DNA of 64,000 nucleotides from Fictibacillus nanhaiensis (GCF_023715445.1 NZ_JAMBOD010000001.1:744001-808000), one strand, 5' to 3'; counted from the stretch's first letter, positions 34,015 to 44,195 are shown. A program made the numbers and translations. Notes: a model not told the origin generated them from the sequence alone.

Positions 34015-35145
34015 TTATTGTTGTTCTTGCCATACTTTCCATTCATCTCTGTATTTTTTATATACAGCATTATGTTCTTGAAGCGTTTTTGTATAAATGA
34101 CTTCTCCGTTTGGTCTAGCATAAAAGAACAATTCGTCCATCTTTTCTGGCTGTAATGCAGCTTTGATTGATTTTTCACCTGGTGATGCGATTGGTCCTAT
34201 CGGTATTCCTTTATAACGGTAGGTGTTATACGGAGAATCCACTTCAAGATGCTCATATAATACCTGTACATCAAAATCTTTTCTGGCATATTTGACCGTT
34301 GGATCTGAGTCGAGTTTCATGTCTTTTTCCAGTCTGTTATAAAATACACCAGAGATTTTTTGACGGTCTTCATCACGCTGAGATTCTTCTTCAATAAGGG
34401 ATGCCAGTGTAATCATCTCAAACATAGAATAACCGCTCTTTTTAAAATCTTTTTCATATTTTGCTATGACATCTGATGATTGTTCTACCATCTTATCAAT
34501 CATTTCTGTGAGTTCAGGCTTCTTTTTATCAAACTCGTAAGTAGCAGGGAAAAGAAATCCTTCAAGCGGGTAATAAAGTCCCTCCTTGTATATATCGTCC
34601 GGGATATTTTTATATTTGCTCTGAAGTTCTTTTAAATATGCTTCTTCAGTCATTTTATTAATTATTTCTTCTTTTTTATATCCTGTATTTTCACTGATTA
34701 GTCCAGCAATCTGAGGAACATTAAATCCTTCTGGAATGGTTAGAACAAGCTCTGGTTTTTTAAACAGCTTTCCTTCTTTAAGAGCAGCTATGATTTCAGA
34801 AAGTTTCATGGATGGGGATAATTCATATATTCCCGCCTGAAAATCTCCTTCTCCTTTAACCCTTGTATAAAGTTTAAAAAACTGGCCGCTATTGATGATT
34901 CCTTTTTCTTCTAGCTCCTTTCCGATATGAGCAGTTGAAGAACCAATCGGAATTTCTACAGTAATGTTTTCCTGATTTTTAGAATCAAACGCTCCGATAT
35001 TTTTATTAAAATAAAAATATAAAATGCCTGCTATTAAGACAATTACAGTAAAAAATAGAGCGATTATGGATAAAATGATGGATTTTGTACGTTTCTTTTT
35101 TTTATTTTCGTTTATGTAATTCCCAGATGACTGGAGTTGTAACAT
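34015..35145 (-). CDS. mltG: Endolytic murein transglycosylase MltG (YrrL)
   Basis: Start ATG 35145 behind AAGGGGG gives 376 residues. Basic cytoplasmic tail (NENKKKKRTKS), one membrane helix (IILSIIALFFTVIVLIAGILYFYF), a LysM-like part (ITVEIPIGSSTAHIGKELEEKG) and the YceG/MltG catalytic domain with LASLIEEESQRDEDR (catalytic Glu), GVFYNRL, LDSDPTVKYA and NTYRYKGIPIGPIASPG. It cuts nascent glycan strands and sets their length. Neighbours yrzB, ruvX, yrzL and alaS are in the B. subtilis order. Confidence 0.95.
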   Translation of the reverse strand: MLQLQSSGNYINENKKKKRTKSIILSIIALFFTVIVLIAGILYFYFNKNIGAFDSKNQENITVEIPIGSSTAHIGKELEEKGIINSGQFFKLYTRVKGEGDFQAGIYELSPSMKLSEIIAALKEGKLFKKPELVLTIPEGFNVPQIAGLISENTGYKKEEIINKMTEEAYLKELQSKYKNIPDDIYKEGLYYPLEGFLFPATYEFDKKKPELTEMIDKMVEQSSDVIAKYEKDFKKSGYSMFEMITLASLIEEESQRDEDRQKISGVFYNRLEKDMKLDSDPTVKYARKDFDVQVLYEHLEVDSPYNTYRYKGIPIGPIASPGEKSIKAALQPEKMDELFFYARPNGEVIYTKTLQEHNAVYKKYRDEWKVWQEQQ

Positions 35146-35224
35146 CTCATTTCCCCCTTCCAACTGTTTAATTATACTTTTGCTAGCAGAAATTGTCGAG
35201 AATAGCAGTAATATGAAATACAAA

Positions 35225-35252
35225 AAAGAAGATGGACAAATCCATCTTCTTT
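35225..35252 (-). terminator. Terminator of the alaS-yrzL-ruvX-yrzB unit
   Basis: AAAGAAGATGGA and TCCATCTTCTTT form a 12-bp perfect stem just after yrzB. Confidence 0.88.
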
Positions 35253-35261
35253 AAAAATTGA

Positions 35262-35564
35262 TTATTCAGTTTCGTACTCATCATCTTGGAATGTATTTAA
35301 CATTTCCTCGATCATATCCCACTCTTCATCTGTTTCAAGAGGGAACAATGCCAGATCATCGTCTGCGTCTCCCTTTTCTTCATAACGGAAAGGGAATACT
35401 TCGACTTCATCCGTATCATCATCTTCAGAATCATCAGCTACAGGGATTGTCACCATGTAGGATTTTCCCGTTTGGTCAACATCAAATTTGAAAAGGACTT
35501 CAAATAAATTTTCGTCACCGTTCTCATCTGGAATAATAATGCGTTCGCGTTCTTCTTTCGCCAT
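35262..35564 (-). CDS. yrzB: DUF1292 family protein YrzB
   Basis: A 100-residue very acidic protein (IIIPDENGDENLFEVLFKFD, ADDSEDDDTDEVEVFPFRYEE, FPLETDEEWDMIEEMLNTF). DUF1292 proteins are conserved in Firmicutes next to ruvX and yrzL (IreB family), as here. GAGGTGAG precedes the ATG. Cytosolic; function unknown. Confidence 0.9.
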   Translation of the reverse strand: MAKEERERIIIPDENGDENLFEVLFKFDVDQTGKSYMVTIPVADDSEDDDTDEVEVFPFRYEEKGDADDDLALFPLETDEEWDMIEEMLNTFQDDEYETE

Positions 35565-35582
35565 AATCGGCTCACCTCAATT

Positions 35583-36005
35583 TTAATTTTTTTGGCTGTC
35601 CATATACCCTTGCAGAATGATCGTTGCAGCAAGTTTATCAATAACTTGTTTACGTTTCTTTCTGCTCACGTCAGCGGATATAAGTGTGCGTTCAGCTGCC
35701 ATAGTGGTCAGCCTCTCATCCCATAGGATAACCGAAAGGCCTGTAATACTTTCAAGTTCTTTTGCAAAGTTTTGACAAGCCTCCCCGCTGGGGCCAATTG
35801 ATCCGTTCATGTTTTTTGGCAGACCGACAACAACCTCACCAATCTCATATTGCGAAATCAGCTCTTTAATTCTGTTAAAATCTTCTTCAGGGTGGTTAGG
35901 ACGCCTTCTGATTGTTTCAACGCCTTGAGCTGTCCAGCCTAACAAATCTGAAACAGCAACACCGATCGTTTTAGTTCCGACGTCCAATCCAAGTATTCTT
36001 GTCAT
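35583..36005 (-). CDS. ruvX: Holliday junction resolvase RuvX (YqgF family, YrrK)
   Basis: A 140-residue RNase-H-fold protein. [17 protein letters not shown] holds the first acidic residue, [11 protein letters not shown] and [13 protein letters not shown] (second and third acidic sites) and [13 protein letters not shown] close the fold. The family is implicated in Holliday junction resolution and in 16S rRNA 5'-end processing. Its ATG overlaps the yrzL stop (TAATG), so the two are coupled. Confidence 0.93.
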   Translation of the reverse strand: MTRILGLDVGTKTIGVAVSDLLGWTAQGVETIRRRPNHPEEDFNRIKELISQYEIGEVVVGLPKNMNGSIGPSGEACQNFAKELESITGLSVILWDERLTTMAAERTLISADVSRKKRKQVIDKLAATIILQGYMDSQKN

Positions 36006-36280
36006 TAACGACTTCCTTCTTTTTGATTTTGAAGATATGATTTTACGAGCTCTTCTATAAGCTCGTCCCGCTCAAGCTTACGGATCATACTTCTTGCATC
36101 ATTGTGGCGAGGTATATATGCTGGGTCACCCGAGAGCAAATAACCAACAATCTGGTTGATCGGATTGTAACCTTTATCCTGCAGGGCGTCATAAACAGAA
36201 AACAGGACGGTTTCAACATTCGTTTTATAAGCATCATCTTCGTTAAAGTTAAATTTCATCGTCTTGTCCATAGAACTCAC
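36005..36280 (-). CDS. yrzL: IreB family regulatory phosphoprotein YrzL
   Basis: A 91-residue protein of the DUF965/IreB family: [70 protein letters not shown]. In enterococci IreB is a substrate of the Ser/Thr kinase IreK affecting cephalosporin tolerance; the threonines near the N-terminus (KTM and KTN) are present here. It follows alaS and overlaps ruvX. Confidence 0.93.
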   Translation of the reverse strand: MSSMDKTMKFNFNEDDAYKTNVETVLFSVYDALQDKGYNPINQIVGYLLSGDPAYIPRHNDARSMIRKLERDELIEELVKSYLQNQKEGSR

Positions 36281-36358
36281 TTGCGAACACCTCTTTCTGA
36301 AGATCTCCCTTAAGGGACAAATTAGTTATTTTCTCTATTGTACATGATAGATGATCGC

Positions 36359-38995
36359 TTAGGAAACCGTTTTAATCAATTCTACTGCAGAATCTATACC
36401 TTCTTCTAACTTTTCAGGGTCTTTTCCGCCTGCCTGAGCCATGTCCGGTCGGCCTCCGCCACCCCCGCCGCAGCGAACCGCAACTTCTTTAACTAGCTTA
36501 CCCGCATGGTATCCTTTTGACACTAAATCTTTCGTAACACCTGCCACAATATTCACTTTGCCTTGATTTTCAGCACCCAAAATAACAATGCCGCTCTGAA
36601 GCTTATTCTTTAAATCATCTACAATGGAGCGCAAACCGTTCATATCCATGTCGTTCACTTTTTTAGCAATGACAGAAACGCCGTTAATCATTTGCACATC
36701 ATCAACGAGACTTCCTGCTTCCATGTTTCCAAGCTTTGCAGCAAGGGACTCTTTTTCTTTTTGAAGCTCACGGATCTGATCGCTCAATGCGTCAATTCGC
36801 TGTGGAACATCTTTTATATTTGTTTTTAATTTAGCAGCTGTCTCTTTTAACAGCTGTAGTTGGCCGTTCATTAAACGGTAAGCATTCTCGCCTGTAACAG
36901 CCTCGATACGGCGTGTACCTGCTCCAATTCCTGACTCTGAAACAATTTTAAATAAACCTATTTCAGCCGTATTGTTTACGTGGCAGCCCCCGCAAAGCTC
37001 TAAACTGTAGTCACCTACTTTTACAACACGGACAGTCTCGCCGTACTTTTCACCGAAAAGAGCCATTGCTCCCATTGCTTTTGCTTCGTTTATGTTCTTG
37101 ACCATTTTTTCAACAGGAATGTTTGCCCATACCTTTTCGTTTACAATTTCTTCAATTTTCTCAAGTTCTTCAGAAGAAATACTTCCAAAATGTGTAAAGT
37201 CAAAGCGCAGGCGTCCTCCTTGAACAAGTGATCCTGCCTGATTTACATGTGTTCCCAAAACATCTTTTAATGCCTGGTGAAGCAAATGTGTAGCCGTATG
37301 GTTCTTAACGACTTTTGCACGTGTTTCCGGATCAACTTGTACAGAAACTGCCATATTGTTTTCTAACACACCTTTTTCAACGATAACAGTGTGCAGATTT
37401 TGTCCGTTAGGTGCTTTTTGAACATCTTTCACGTGGAGCAATAATCCATTACCTGAAATTGTTCCTTGGTCCGCGATCTGTCCCCCGCTTTCTGCATAAA
37501 AGGGTGTTACATCAAGGATGATCTGAGCTTCCTCTCCAGCGCCAGCCATAGAAACACGTTCTCCATTTTGAAGTACTTCCAAAATGGTTGCTTCACCTGT
37601 TAAATGATCATAACCAGAGAACTCGCTCTTAACGGTAATATCCGAAAGGACTCCTCCTTGTACCTGCATGCTGTCCACTTCTTGTCTTGCAGCACGTGCA
37701 CGTTCACGCTGTGCCTTCATTTCGTTTTCAAAACCTTCAAGATCAACTTCCATCCCATTTTCAGCAGCGTATTCTTGTGTTAATTCAAATGGAAAACCAA
37801 ATGTATCGTATAATTTGAAAGCATCTTTTCCAGAGATAACTGATTTGCCTTCTGCTTTTTCTTTTGCTATTACATCTTCTAAGATAGCAAGGCCATCGTT
37901 GATCGTTTCATGAAATCTTTCTTCTTCTGTCTTCACGACTTTTTGGATAAATGGCACTTTTTCTTTTACTTCTGGATAAAAGTCCACCATGATCTCAGCA
38001 ACAGTCGGAACAAGTTCATACATAAAAGGCTTGTTAATGTTAATCTTTTTCGCGAAACGAATTGCTCTTCTTATCAATCTTCTAAGGATGTAGCCTCTTC
38101 CTTCATTCGAAGGAAGCGCACTGTCACCGATCGCAAAACTTACAGTACGTACATGGTCTGCAATTACTTTAAAAGCCGTATCAGTCTCTGTACTTACTCC
38201 GTATGAAGTATCTGCAAGCTTTTCAGTTTCCCTAATGATTGGGAGGAATAAATCAGTTTCAAAATTTGTTTTTGTATCTTGAATGACAGAGACCATTCTT
38301 TCAAGCCCCATGCCCGTATCAATGTTTTTCTTTGGCAGAGGTGTGTACGTACCATCCGGATTGTGGTTGAACTGAGAAAATACAAGGTTCCATACTTCTA
38401 GATAGCGCTCGTTCTCACCGCCTGGATAAAGTTCAGGGTCAGAAGGGTCGTCCCCATAAGATTCTCCACGATCATAGAAAATCTCTGTATTCGGACCGCT
38501 TGGACCTTCCCCAATATCCCAGAAGTTACCCTCTAGACGAATGATTCTTTCTTCAGGGAGTCCAACTTGTTTTGTCCAGATGTCAAATGCTTCATCATCT
38601 TCTGGATGGATCGTTACAGAAAGTTTTTCTGGATCAAATCCAATCCAGTCTTTGCTGGTTAAAAACTCCCAAGCCCAAAGGATTGCTTCCACTTTAAAAT
38701 AATCTCCGATCGAGAAGTTACCCAGCATTTCAAAAAAAGTATGATGTCTTGCTGTTATCCCAACGTTCTCAATATCATTTGTGCGGATAGATTTTTGAGC
38801 ATTTGTTATACGCGGATTCTCCGGAATCACTCGGCCGTCAAAGTATTTTTTTAGGGTTGCCACACCGCTGTTGATCCAAAGCAAAGTTGGATCTTCATGC
38901 GGAACAAGTGATGCACTAGGCTCCACGCGGTGGCCTTTTTCTTTGAAAAAATCGAGAAACATTTGTCTGACTTGAGCTGAAGTCAACGTTTTCAT
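36359..38995 (-). CDS. alaS: Alanine--tRNA ligase
   Basis: ATG 38995 ([17 protein letters not shown]) with AGGAG ten bases upstream gives 878 residues, the same as B. subtilis; the frame is open far upstream into a repeat but that part is not coding. Class II catalytic core ([47 protein letters not shown]), the editing domain zinc site ([11 protein letters not shown] and [10 protein letters not shown]), and the C-terminal DHHA1 domain with [15 protein letters not shown] are intact. Regulated by the T-box leader at 39232-39485. Followed by yrzL, ruvX and yrzB. Confidence 0.97.
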   Translation of the reverse strand: MKTLTSAQVRQMFLDFFKEKGHRVEPSASLVPHEDPTLLWINSGVATLKKYFDGRVIPENPRITNAQKSIRTNDIENVGITARHHTFFEMLGNFSIGDYFKVEAILWAWEFLTSKDWIGFDPEKLSVTIHPEDDEAFDIWTKQVGLPEERIIRLEGNFWDIGEGPSGPNTEIFYDRGESYGDDPSDPELYPGGENERYLEVWNLVFSQFNHNPDGTYTPLPKKNIDTGMGLERMVSVIQDTKTNFETDLFLPIIRETEKLADTSYGVSTETDTAFKVIADHVRTVSFAIGDSALPSNEGRGYILRRLIRRAIRFAKKININKPFMYELVPTVAEIMVDFYPEVKEKVPFIQKVVKTEEERFHETINDGLAILEDVIAKEKAEGKSVISGKDAFKLYDTFGFPFELTQEYAAENGMEVDLEGFENEMKAQRERARAARQEVDSMQVQGGVLSDITVKSEFSGYDHLTGEATILEVLQNGERVSMAGAGEEAQIILDVTPFYAESGGQIADQGTISGNGLLLHVKDVQKAPNGQNLHTVIVEKGVLENNMAVSVQVDPETRAKVVKNHTATHLLHQALKDVLGTHVNQAGSLVQGGRLRFDFTHFGSISSEELEKIEEIVNEKVWANIPVEKMVKNINEAKAMGAMALFGEKYGETVRVVKVGDYSLELCGGCHVNNTAEIGLFKIVSESGIGAGTRRIEAVTGENAYRLMNGQLQLLKETAAKLKTNIKDVPQRIDALSDQIRELQKEKESLAAKLGNMEAGSLVDDVQMINGVSVIAKKVNDMDMNGLRSIVDDLKNKLQSGIVILGAENQGKVNIVAGVTKDLVSKGYHAGKLVKEVAVRCGGGGGGRPDMAQAGGKDPEKLEEGIDSAVELIKTVS

Positions 38996-39044
38996 TGTTT
39001 TCATTCTCCTTTTTACTTTAGGCTTTTTCCGTAAACCATTGGAG

Positions 39045-39177
39045 TAGTTGATTTCCACTGCAGGATGCTCGCTTTCCGCGGTGCGTACGGTGAGCCTCCT
39101 CGGCTTTTTAAGCCTGCGGAGTCTCACCTGTCCCGCTACTCCCGCAGGAGTCTCGCACCATACGCTCCAATCAACTA
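39045..39177. repeat. Mobile interspersed repeat, copy 2, in the alaS leader
   Basis: TAGTTGATT and AATCAACTA form perfect 9-bp terminal inverted repeats. Inside, TGCTCGCTTTCCGCGG, CGGTGAGCCTCCTC, GAGTCTCACC and CCGCAGGAGTCTCGCACC match the copy at 27691-27822. It lies between the T-box terminator and the alaS ribosome site, so it is transcribed as part of the alaS leader. An open frame through it is not a gene. Confidence 0.82.
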
Positions 39178-39231
39178 TCACCGAAGTTTTTTACAACAGT
39201 CTTTTAGAAATGAGCCTTTTTTAGATAAAAT

Positions 39232-39485
39232 AAAAAACTCCCATCCCTAATAAAACAGGGACGAGAGTTTGAATTCACGCGGTACCACCCTGGTTATATG
39301 CAAAATAAAGCATATCACCTTGATTTAAGCCTTAACGCGGCATAACGGCAGATTTTCCTTCTGCTCTCCAGAGGAGCTTTCCGTTTTCCTTCTTCCTGAA
39401 ACACCTTTCAGCCGGTGGATGTTTCTCTCTTTTGGAAGGTCTAAAACGTACTTATCTCTTTCAACGATTTTTGTTCTTCTAGCGA
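39232..39485 (-). promoter_or_regulatory. T-box leader of alaS
   Basis: The minus strand contains AGGGTGGTACCGCG (39291-39278), the conserved T-box that pairs with the uncharged tRNA acceptor end, followed by a terminator (AACTC-GTCCCTG/AGGGA-GGAGTT, 39270-39232). The upstream 190 bases hold stem I with AGTA and paired segments. By position it senses tRNA-Ala. The specifier codon was not fixed with confidence. Confidence 0.9.
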
Positions 39486-39499
39486 TAGTATACGTTTAT

Positions 39500-40582
39500 T
39501 TATTCTGACTTGTCAATCGGATGTCTTAAACGGTGGTCACGAATATGAATAACAATAACTTTTATAACACTAAAAACCGGAACTGCTAAGATCATTCCAG
39601 GCACTCCTGCAAGCTCCCCTCCTAGAAGAAGAGAAAAGATGATAAAAACAGGATGGATGTGAAGGTTTTTCCCGACAATAAAAGGTCCAAGTATATTTCC
39701 TTCAATAAACTGCAGTACAAGCATGATGGCAATTGTGATCCAAACCATCTTCCAAGAGATTGTTAAAGCAATTAGAATCACAGGGATTGCCCCTAAAATC
39801 GGACCAAAATAAGGAATAATATCAGTTATGGCAATCACAATTCCTAAAAGAATCGGGTATGGCATCCCAACTACCCAGAGAGCAATCATAGCCGCAGCCC
39901 CAAGTATAGCCCCTACAAATAACTGCCCTCTAATATAGCCACCCAATGATTTATCAATATCTTCAATAAGATGCTTTCCTTCATGACGGAACCTTCGCGG
40001 TGTAATATACCAAAATGCTTTTTTTATTTTTTCGAAATCGTTCAGAAAATAAAAAACTAAAAATGGAACTACGATAATGACAAAAAAATAATCAACAATT
40101 TTTTTTAAGGAAAATATTGCGTTTGTAAGGGTATTTTGTGCGCTTATTTCCATTTTAACGATATATTGTTCAATTTTAGAATGAACGGAATATGGCAGAG
40201 CAGATGTTCCTTTATCGACCTTATACAATAGTTCTTTATAGTCTTTTGCAAGTGCAGGTACATTTTCAAGCAATTCCTTCAATTGAACAACAAAATATGG
40301 GAAACCTTTAACAACCGCATAGCCAACGCCTCCGAAGAACAGCAGGTAGATCGTTAAAATCGCCACAAATCTTGGTACCCCTTTTTCATGCACAAACTCT
40401 ACCAAGGGATGAAGCAGATATGTAATAAGAGCAGCGAGAAAGAAAGGTAAAAAAACACCCTGTAACGCTTTTAACAGTGGATGGTATAAAGGATTCAGCT
40501 TCATAAGAAGAAATAAACACAAAAAAAGCAATAAAAGAAGCGCTAGACGGTAGATCCACTTCATTCGATTATCCTTTGTCAT
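39500..40582 (-). CDS. yrrI: AI-2E family transporter (YrrI)
   Basis: Start ATG 40582 (MTKDNRMKWIYR); a GTG at 40591 is the alternative. The 360-residue membrane protein has about eight helices. ALQGVFLPFFLAALITYLLHP, IVVPFLVFYFLNDFEKIKK, GYIRGQLFVGAILGAAAMIAL, ITDIIPYFGPILGAIPVILIAL and GPFIVGKNLHIHPVFIIFSLLLGGEL are the AI-2E/PerM family signature. Despite the family name, most members are not proven AI-2 exporters; some act as Na+/H+ antiporters. Located upstream of alaS as in B. subtilis. Confidence 0.9.
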   Translation of the reverse strand: MTKDNRMKWIYRLALLLLLFLCLFLLMKLNPLYHPLLKALQGVFLPFFLAALITYLLHPLVEFVHEKGVPRFVAILTIYLLFFGGVGYAVVKGFPYFVVQLKELLENVPALAKDYKELLYKVDKGTSALPYSVHSKIEQYIVKMEISAQNTLTNAIFSLKKIVDYFFVIIVVPFLVFYFLNDFEKIKKAFWYITPRRFRHEGKHLIEDIDKSLGGYIRGQLFVGAILGAAAMIALWVVGMPYPILLGIVIAITDIIPYFGPILGAIPVILIALTISWKMVWITIAIMLVLQFIEGNILGPFIVGKNLHIHPVFIIFSLLLGGELAGVPGMILAVPVFSVIKVIVIHIRDHRLRHPIDKSE

Positions 40583-40599
40583 CTTTCTCACCCTTTTTT

Positions 40600-40627
40600 A
40601 AAAAACCCCGTCTTAAATAGACGGGGA
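40600..40627 (-). terminator. Terminator of yrzR-yrzQ
   Basis: CCCCGTC and GACGGGG form a 7-bp stem followed by TTTTTT on the minus strand, right after yrzQ. Confidence 0.85.
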
Positions 40628-40633
40628 ATACGT

Positions 40634-40813
40634 TTAATAAATGGCTTTTGCGATTCTTTTTCGGATTCTCTTTGCACGCCTCGATGTCCAAAGGTCACCG
40701 ATATCCGAAAAATTGATGTTCATTCTGGACATTCTAGACATCCTTCTGTTTCTTATCGCAAATGTTGCCGCTCCAATACCAAGTGCGAAAAGAGAACTCA
40801 TCGTCCTATTCAT
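40634..40813 (-). CDS. yrzQ: YrzQ-like small protein (DUF3918)
   Basis: A 59-residue frame from ATG 40813 behind GAGGTG. MNRTMSSLFALGIGAATFAI is the typical DUF3918 start, with a short hydrophobic stretch, followed by very basic segments (RNRRMSRMSRM, TSRRAKRIRKRIAKAIY). In B. subtilis yrzQ lies at the same place, between recD2/yrzR and yrrI. Function unknown; basic tail suggests membrane-surface or nucleic acid contact. Confidence 0.75.
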   Translation of the reverse strand: MNRTMSSLFALGIGAATFAIRNRRMSRMSRMNINFSDIGDLWTSRRAKRIRKRIAKAIY

Positions 40814-40845
40814 GCTTTATCACCTCGACATTAGAGTTATCAAGC

Positions 40846-41043
40846 TTATGAAGTGCTTTCTCTGTATGTCAGGTCATGATCTTCAAATAAATCGTCGAGT
40901 GATGTCAGTGAGCCGTCTTCTTCCACTTGATGAAGGGACAGTCTTCCTTTTTCAATGGAAAGCTCAATAAAACAATTCCAGCAATAATACTGGTTAACTC
41001 CGATTTTCCCAATATCTTTACGGCCGCAGTTCGGACATTCCAC
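40846..41043 (-). CDS. yrzR: YrzR-like zinc-ribbon protein
   Basis: A 65-residue protein with a CxxC pair at each side of a short ribbon (CPNCGRKDIGKIGVNQYYCWNC), then an acidic C-terminus (SLHQVEEDGSLTSLDDLFEDHD). Same position as B. subtilis yrzR, downstream of recD2. Function unknown. Confidence 0.75.
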   Translation of the reverse strand: MECPNCGRKDIGKIGVNQYYCWNCFIELSIEKGRLSLHQVEEDGSLTSLDDLFEDHDLTYRESTS

Positions 41044-41147
41044 TTGCTTTCTCTCCTTTAAAATTTACTTTTACAAGGGTGTCCCGAAACGGTAAAAATT
41101 ATACGCAAATATTGGCTTTGAAGGATGACCTGTTTAGAAAAGAAAAA

Positions 41148-41192
41148 AGAAATGTCCGATAAGATGACAATCGTTCATCCTCCGAACATTTC
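41148..41192 (-). terminator. Terminator of recD2
   Basis: GAAATGTTCGG and CCGATAA...ACATTTC arms form a long imperfect stem (AAATGT/ACATTT perfect at the base) followed by TTTTTTCTTTT on the minus strand. Confidence 0.7.
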
Positions 41193-43522
41193 TAGTTTGT
41201 TTCGTTAAAGAGTGTATCATTCATAAAATCTTTTTCCAATACGGTCTCTTGCAGGCGAAGTTTCAGGCCTGAATATCTTTCTGATTCATCAGAACGCTGA
41301 ACTGCCCAGGAAAAAGCCTCATGTTCACCGCATAAAATTAAATATTCCTTGCTTCTCGTTATAGCCGTATAAATTAAATTCCGCTTAAGCATCCTGTAAT
41401 AGCTTTTTACGATTGGAAGGATTACAATGGGATACTCACTGCCCTGAGATTTATGTATGGAACAGCAAAATGCGTGTGTAAAATGATGAAATTCACTTCT
41501 CTTATAGGTCACTTCAATTTCATCAAAGCTGATCACGATCTGATCTTCTTTATCCGTATTTTCCTTCGCATAGATGATGGAAACAATCTCACCTATATCA
41601 CCGTTAAACACATTATCTTCAGGCTGATTTACAAGCTGAAGCACCTTGTCTCCCTTCCTGTAAAAGACATTAGCGATTTGAAGCTGCCGCTGTTTTTGTT
41701 TTTCAGGATTAAACAAACGCTGAAGTTCTACATTTAAACGGTCTATGCCAACTGGACCTTTATACATCGGAGCAAGCACTTGTATATCTCTGGAAGTGTA
41801 CCCTTTTTTAATAGCATTTTCACACACTTGCATAATCGCTTGAAAAACCTGCTCACCTGAACATGAAAAAAACCTTCTGTCACTTTGTGGCGTAAGCAAA
41901 TCATCCGGTACTAGCCCGTTTTTCATTTCATGAGCGAGACGAATGATGGATGAACCTTCAGACTGCCTGTATATATCCGTTAATCTTGTTTGTGGGATAT
42001 GCTCTGTTTCAAGAAGATCTTTTAATACCTGACCGGGTCCAACAGACGGAAGCTGATCTTCATCTCCAACAAAAATAATCTGAATATGATCAGGGAGCGC
42101 CTTTGAAAGTGAGTATGCAAGCCAAATATCGACCATAGACATCTCATCAACGATTAAAAGTTTTCCTTCAATCGGCTCGTCCTCATTTTTTTCAAAATGT
42201 CCAGCACCTCTCCAGCCCAGGAACCTGTGAATCGTATGAGCAGGAATACCTGTTGATTCTGTCATACGTTTAGCCGCACGTCCTGTGGGCGCAACAAGGA
42301 GAACAGGAAAGGGTTCTTTCTTACCGCGGTAATCTTCTATGTTCAAGCTTACTCCATGAATCTCACTGTAAAGTTCAACAATACCTTTTATAACAGTTGT
42401 TTTTCCGGTCCCCGGTCCCCCAGTCAAAACCATTACAGATGAAGTTAATGCTTTTTTTATGGCTTCTTTTTGACTTTTAGCATATGTAATGTTAAGCCGT
42501 TTTTCCAAGTTAGTTAGTTCAGTTTCAATTTGTTCATCAGGTATATCATAGTCGTTCTGCTGGCTTTGTAATAAATGATTAATTTTTTTGGCAAATCCTC
42601 TTTCAGCAAAATAAAGAGATGGTAAATATACAACATCTTCTATTAAGATCAGACGCTTCTCCGTTTCCATGTCTTGAATTTCCCTGAAAATACTCATCTC
42701 GTCGACTGTGTTTTTACCATCAGCCAAAAGTTTTCTTACCCCTTCTAAAAGTTCTCCAACAGGAAGATAAGAATGTCCAAGATCAGTACCTTGATCTCTT
42801 AATAGAAATTGACATGCGGCTTGAATCCGTTCAGGATGGTTAACTTGCATACCATTCCCTTTTGCTATTTCATCTGCCCGATGAAATCCTATTCCAGGTA
42901 CATCCTCAATCAGCCGGTACGGCTCGTTCTTAACTACAGAAACGGCTTCATCCTGGTAAGTTTGAAAGATTTTCATTGCAAGCTGAGGACCTATTCCATA
43001 TGGCTGTACAGTCATCATGACTTGATCGAGTCCTCTGTTTTGAAGGAGAGCCTCGTGAAGATTTTTAGCCTGCTCTTCTGTCAGCTTTGGAATCTGGCTA
43101 ATATACTCGGGAGATTCAAGCAGCTTTGTGATTGCATCGTCACCCATGACTTCCACAATATGCTCTGCAGTTTTTTTGCCAATTCCTTTAAACAGATCAC
43201 TGGATAAGTATTGGATCATCGCTTCCCTGGACTGCGGAATTTCTTTTTTGAAGAAATCCACTTCATATTGCTTCCCATATTTCGGATGATCTTTAAATTT
43301 TCCGTAAAAGACATAAAGTTCATCTTCTCTTAGCGGCGGAAGAATTCCGGTAACCATGACTTCTTTCTCATTATAATTTTCATTTGTCTCTTTCACTCTA
43401 ACCCTTGCAACCGTATAAAGGCTTTCCGATTGATGATATACAGTGACGATTAATGTTCCTTTTATATACCGGGAAGTTTGAGACGTTTCATCCTCTAAAT
43501 GAAAGGAAGGCTGCTGTGCCAT
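41192..43522 (-). CDS. recD2: SF1B helicase RecD2 (YrrC)
   Basis: Start ATG 43522 (MAQQPSFHLEDE) behind AAAAGGGGATG gives 776 residues. An N-terminal domain with helix-hairpin-helix repeats (about 90-300, FKGIGKKTAEHIVEVMGDDA) precedes the helicase core: Walker A VLTGGPGTGKTTVIKGI, LLVAPTGRAAKRM, LLIVDEMSMVD, FVGDEDQLPSVGPGQVLKDL, YRQSEGSSI, and the final HKSQGSEYP and YTAITRSKEYL motifs. A 5'-3' DNA helicase in replication-fork repair. Co-directional with the TPR gene 14 bases upstream. Confidence 0.95.
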   Translation of the reverse strand: MAQQPSFHLEDETSQTSRYIKGTLIVTVYHQSESLYTVARVRVKETNENYNEKEVMVTGILPPLREDELYVFYGKFKDHPKYGKQYEVDFFKKEIPQSREAMIQYLSSDLFKGIGKKTAEHIVEVMGDDAITKLLESPEYISQIPKLTEEQAKNLHEALLQNRGLDQVMMTVQPYGIGPQLAMKIFQTYQDEAVSVVKNEPYRLIEDVPGIGFHRADEIAKGNGMQVNHPERIQAACQFLLRDQGTDLGHSYLPVGELLEGVRKLLADGKNTVDEMSIFREIQDMETEKRLILIEDVVYLPSLYFAERGFAKKINHLLQSQQNDYDIPDEQIETELTNLEKRLNITYAKSQKEAIKKALTSSVMVLTGGPGTGKTTVIKGIVELYSEIHGVSLNIEDYRGKKEPFPVLLVAPTGRAAKRMTESTGIPAHTIHRFLGWRGAGHFEKNEDEPIEGKLLIVDEMSMVDIWLAYSLSKALPDHIQIIFVGDEDQLPSVGPGQVLKDLLETEHIPQTRLTDIYRQSEGSSIIRLAHEMKNGLVPDDLLTPQSDRRFFSCSGEQVFQAIMQVCENAIKKGYTSRDIQVLAPMYKGPVGIDRLNVELQRLFNPEKQKQRQLQIANVFYRKGDKVLQLVNQPEDNVFNGDIGEIVSIIYAKENTDKEDQIVISFDEIEVTYKRSEFHHFTHAFCCSIHKSQGSEYPIVILPIVKSYYRMLKRNLIYTAITRSKEYLILCGEHEAFSWAVQRSDESERYSGLKLRLQETVLEKDFMNDTLFNETN

Positions 43523-43535
43523 AAAGCATCCCCTT

Positions 43536-44195
43536 TTATTGTTTTGTATTCTTATTTTCGATATTTCTCTTTCCATTCCCTGCCAAATAATGATCTGGCT
43601 GGATAACTAATGCTTTTTCAAATGCTGCTAATGCCTCGGCGTCGCGGTCAAAGAAGCTAAGCGAAACACCTAAGTTATACCATGCATCAGCATGCTCCTC
43701 GTCTTGCTGTGTCACTTTTTCAAATGAATTCAAGGCTGATTTAACATCACCTATTCTTCCTTGGCACAATCCAAACTGAAAGAGCGCTTCATTGTCGTTT
43801 TTATTTAATTCCACTGCTCTCATTAAAAAAGGGAATGCAAGTCTGTTTTCCCCTAGTGATACGAACGAAATGCCTGCCATAAAATACGTATCTGAGTCCT
43901 GGAGTCCGCCTTTGATCGCCTCTTGAAAAAGCTTGGCCGCTTTCGAAAATTGTTCAAGATGATAACAGGCTATTCCAGCGCCATACAATGCTGCTGCGGC
44001 ATTCTCATCAAGAGTCAGTGCTTTATCGAAAAAATGGATCGCTGTTTCATGCTCATGTACGGCAGAAAGGAGATTTCCAAAATTAATATAATGAACGGGA
44101 TTTTGAGGATCACTCTCTATCATTGCTTCAAGACTCTTAGCTGCTTCCTCAAACTTCCCTTTTTTTAAATATTCAAGACCTTTTGAAGGTTCCAT
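43536..44195 (-). CDS. yrrB: TPR-repeat protein YrrB
   Basis: Start ATG 44195 behind ATGGGGG gives 219 residues, almost entirely tetratricopeptide repeats of 34 residues (GLEYLKKGKFEEAAKSLEAM, PVHYINFGNLLSAVHEHETA, AAALYGAGIACYHLEQFSKA, EALFQFGLCQGRIGDVKSA, ADAWYNLGVSLSFFDRDAEA). Same place as B. subtilis yrrB, between mnmA and recD2. TPR stacks bind partner proteins; the partner is unknown. Confidence 0.9.
   Translation of the reverse strand: MEPSKGLEYLKKGKFEEAAKSLEAMIESDPQNPVHYINFGNLLSAVHEHETAIHFFDKALTLDENAAAALYGAGIACYHLEQFSKAAKLFQEAIKGGLQDSDTYFMAGISFVSLGENRLAFPFLMRAVELNKNDNEALFQFGLCQGRIGDVKSALNSFEKVTQQDEEHADAWYNLGVSLSFFDRDAEALAAFEKALVIQPDHYLAGNGKRNIENKNTKQ

Noticed and set aside
39065-39250. 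61-residue plus-strand frame through the alaS leader, and the long alaS frame extension to 39181
   Set aside because: Both run through the interspersed repeat. The alaS start at 38995 has the ribosome site and gives the standard 878 residues.
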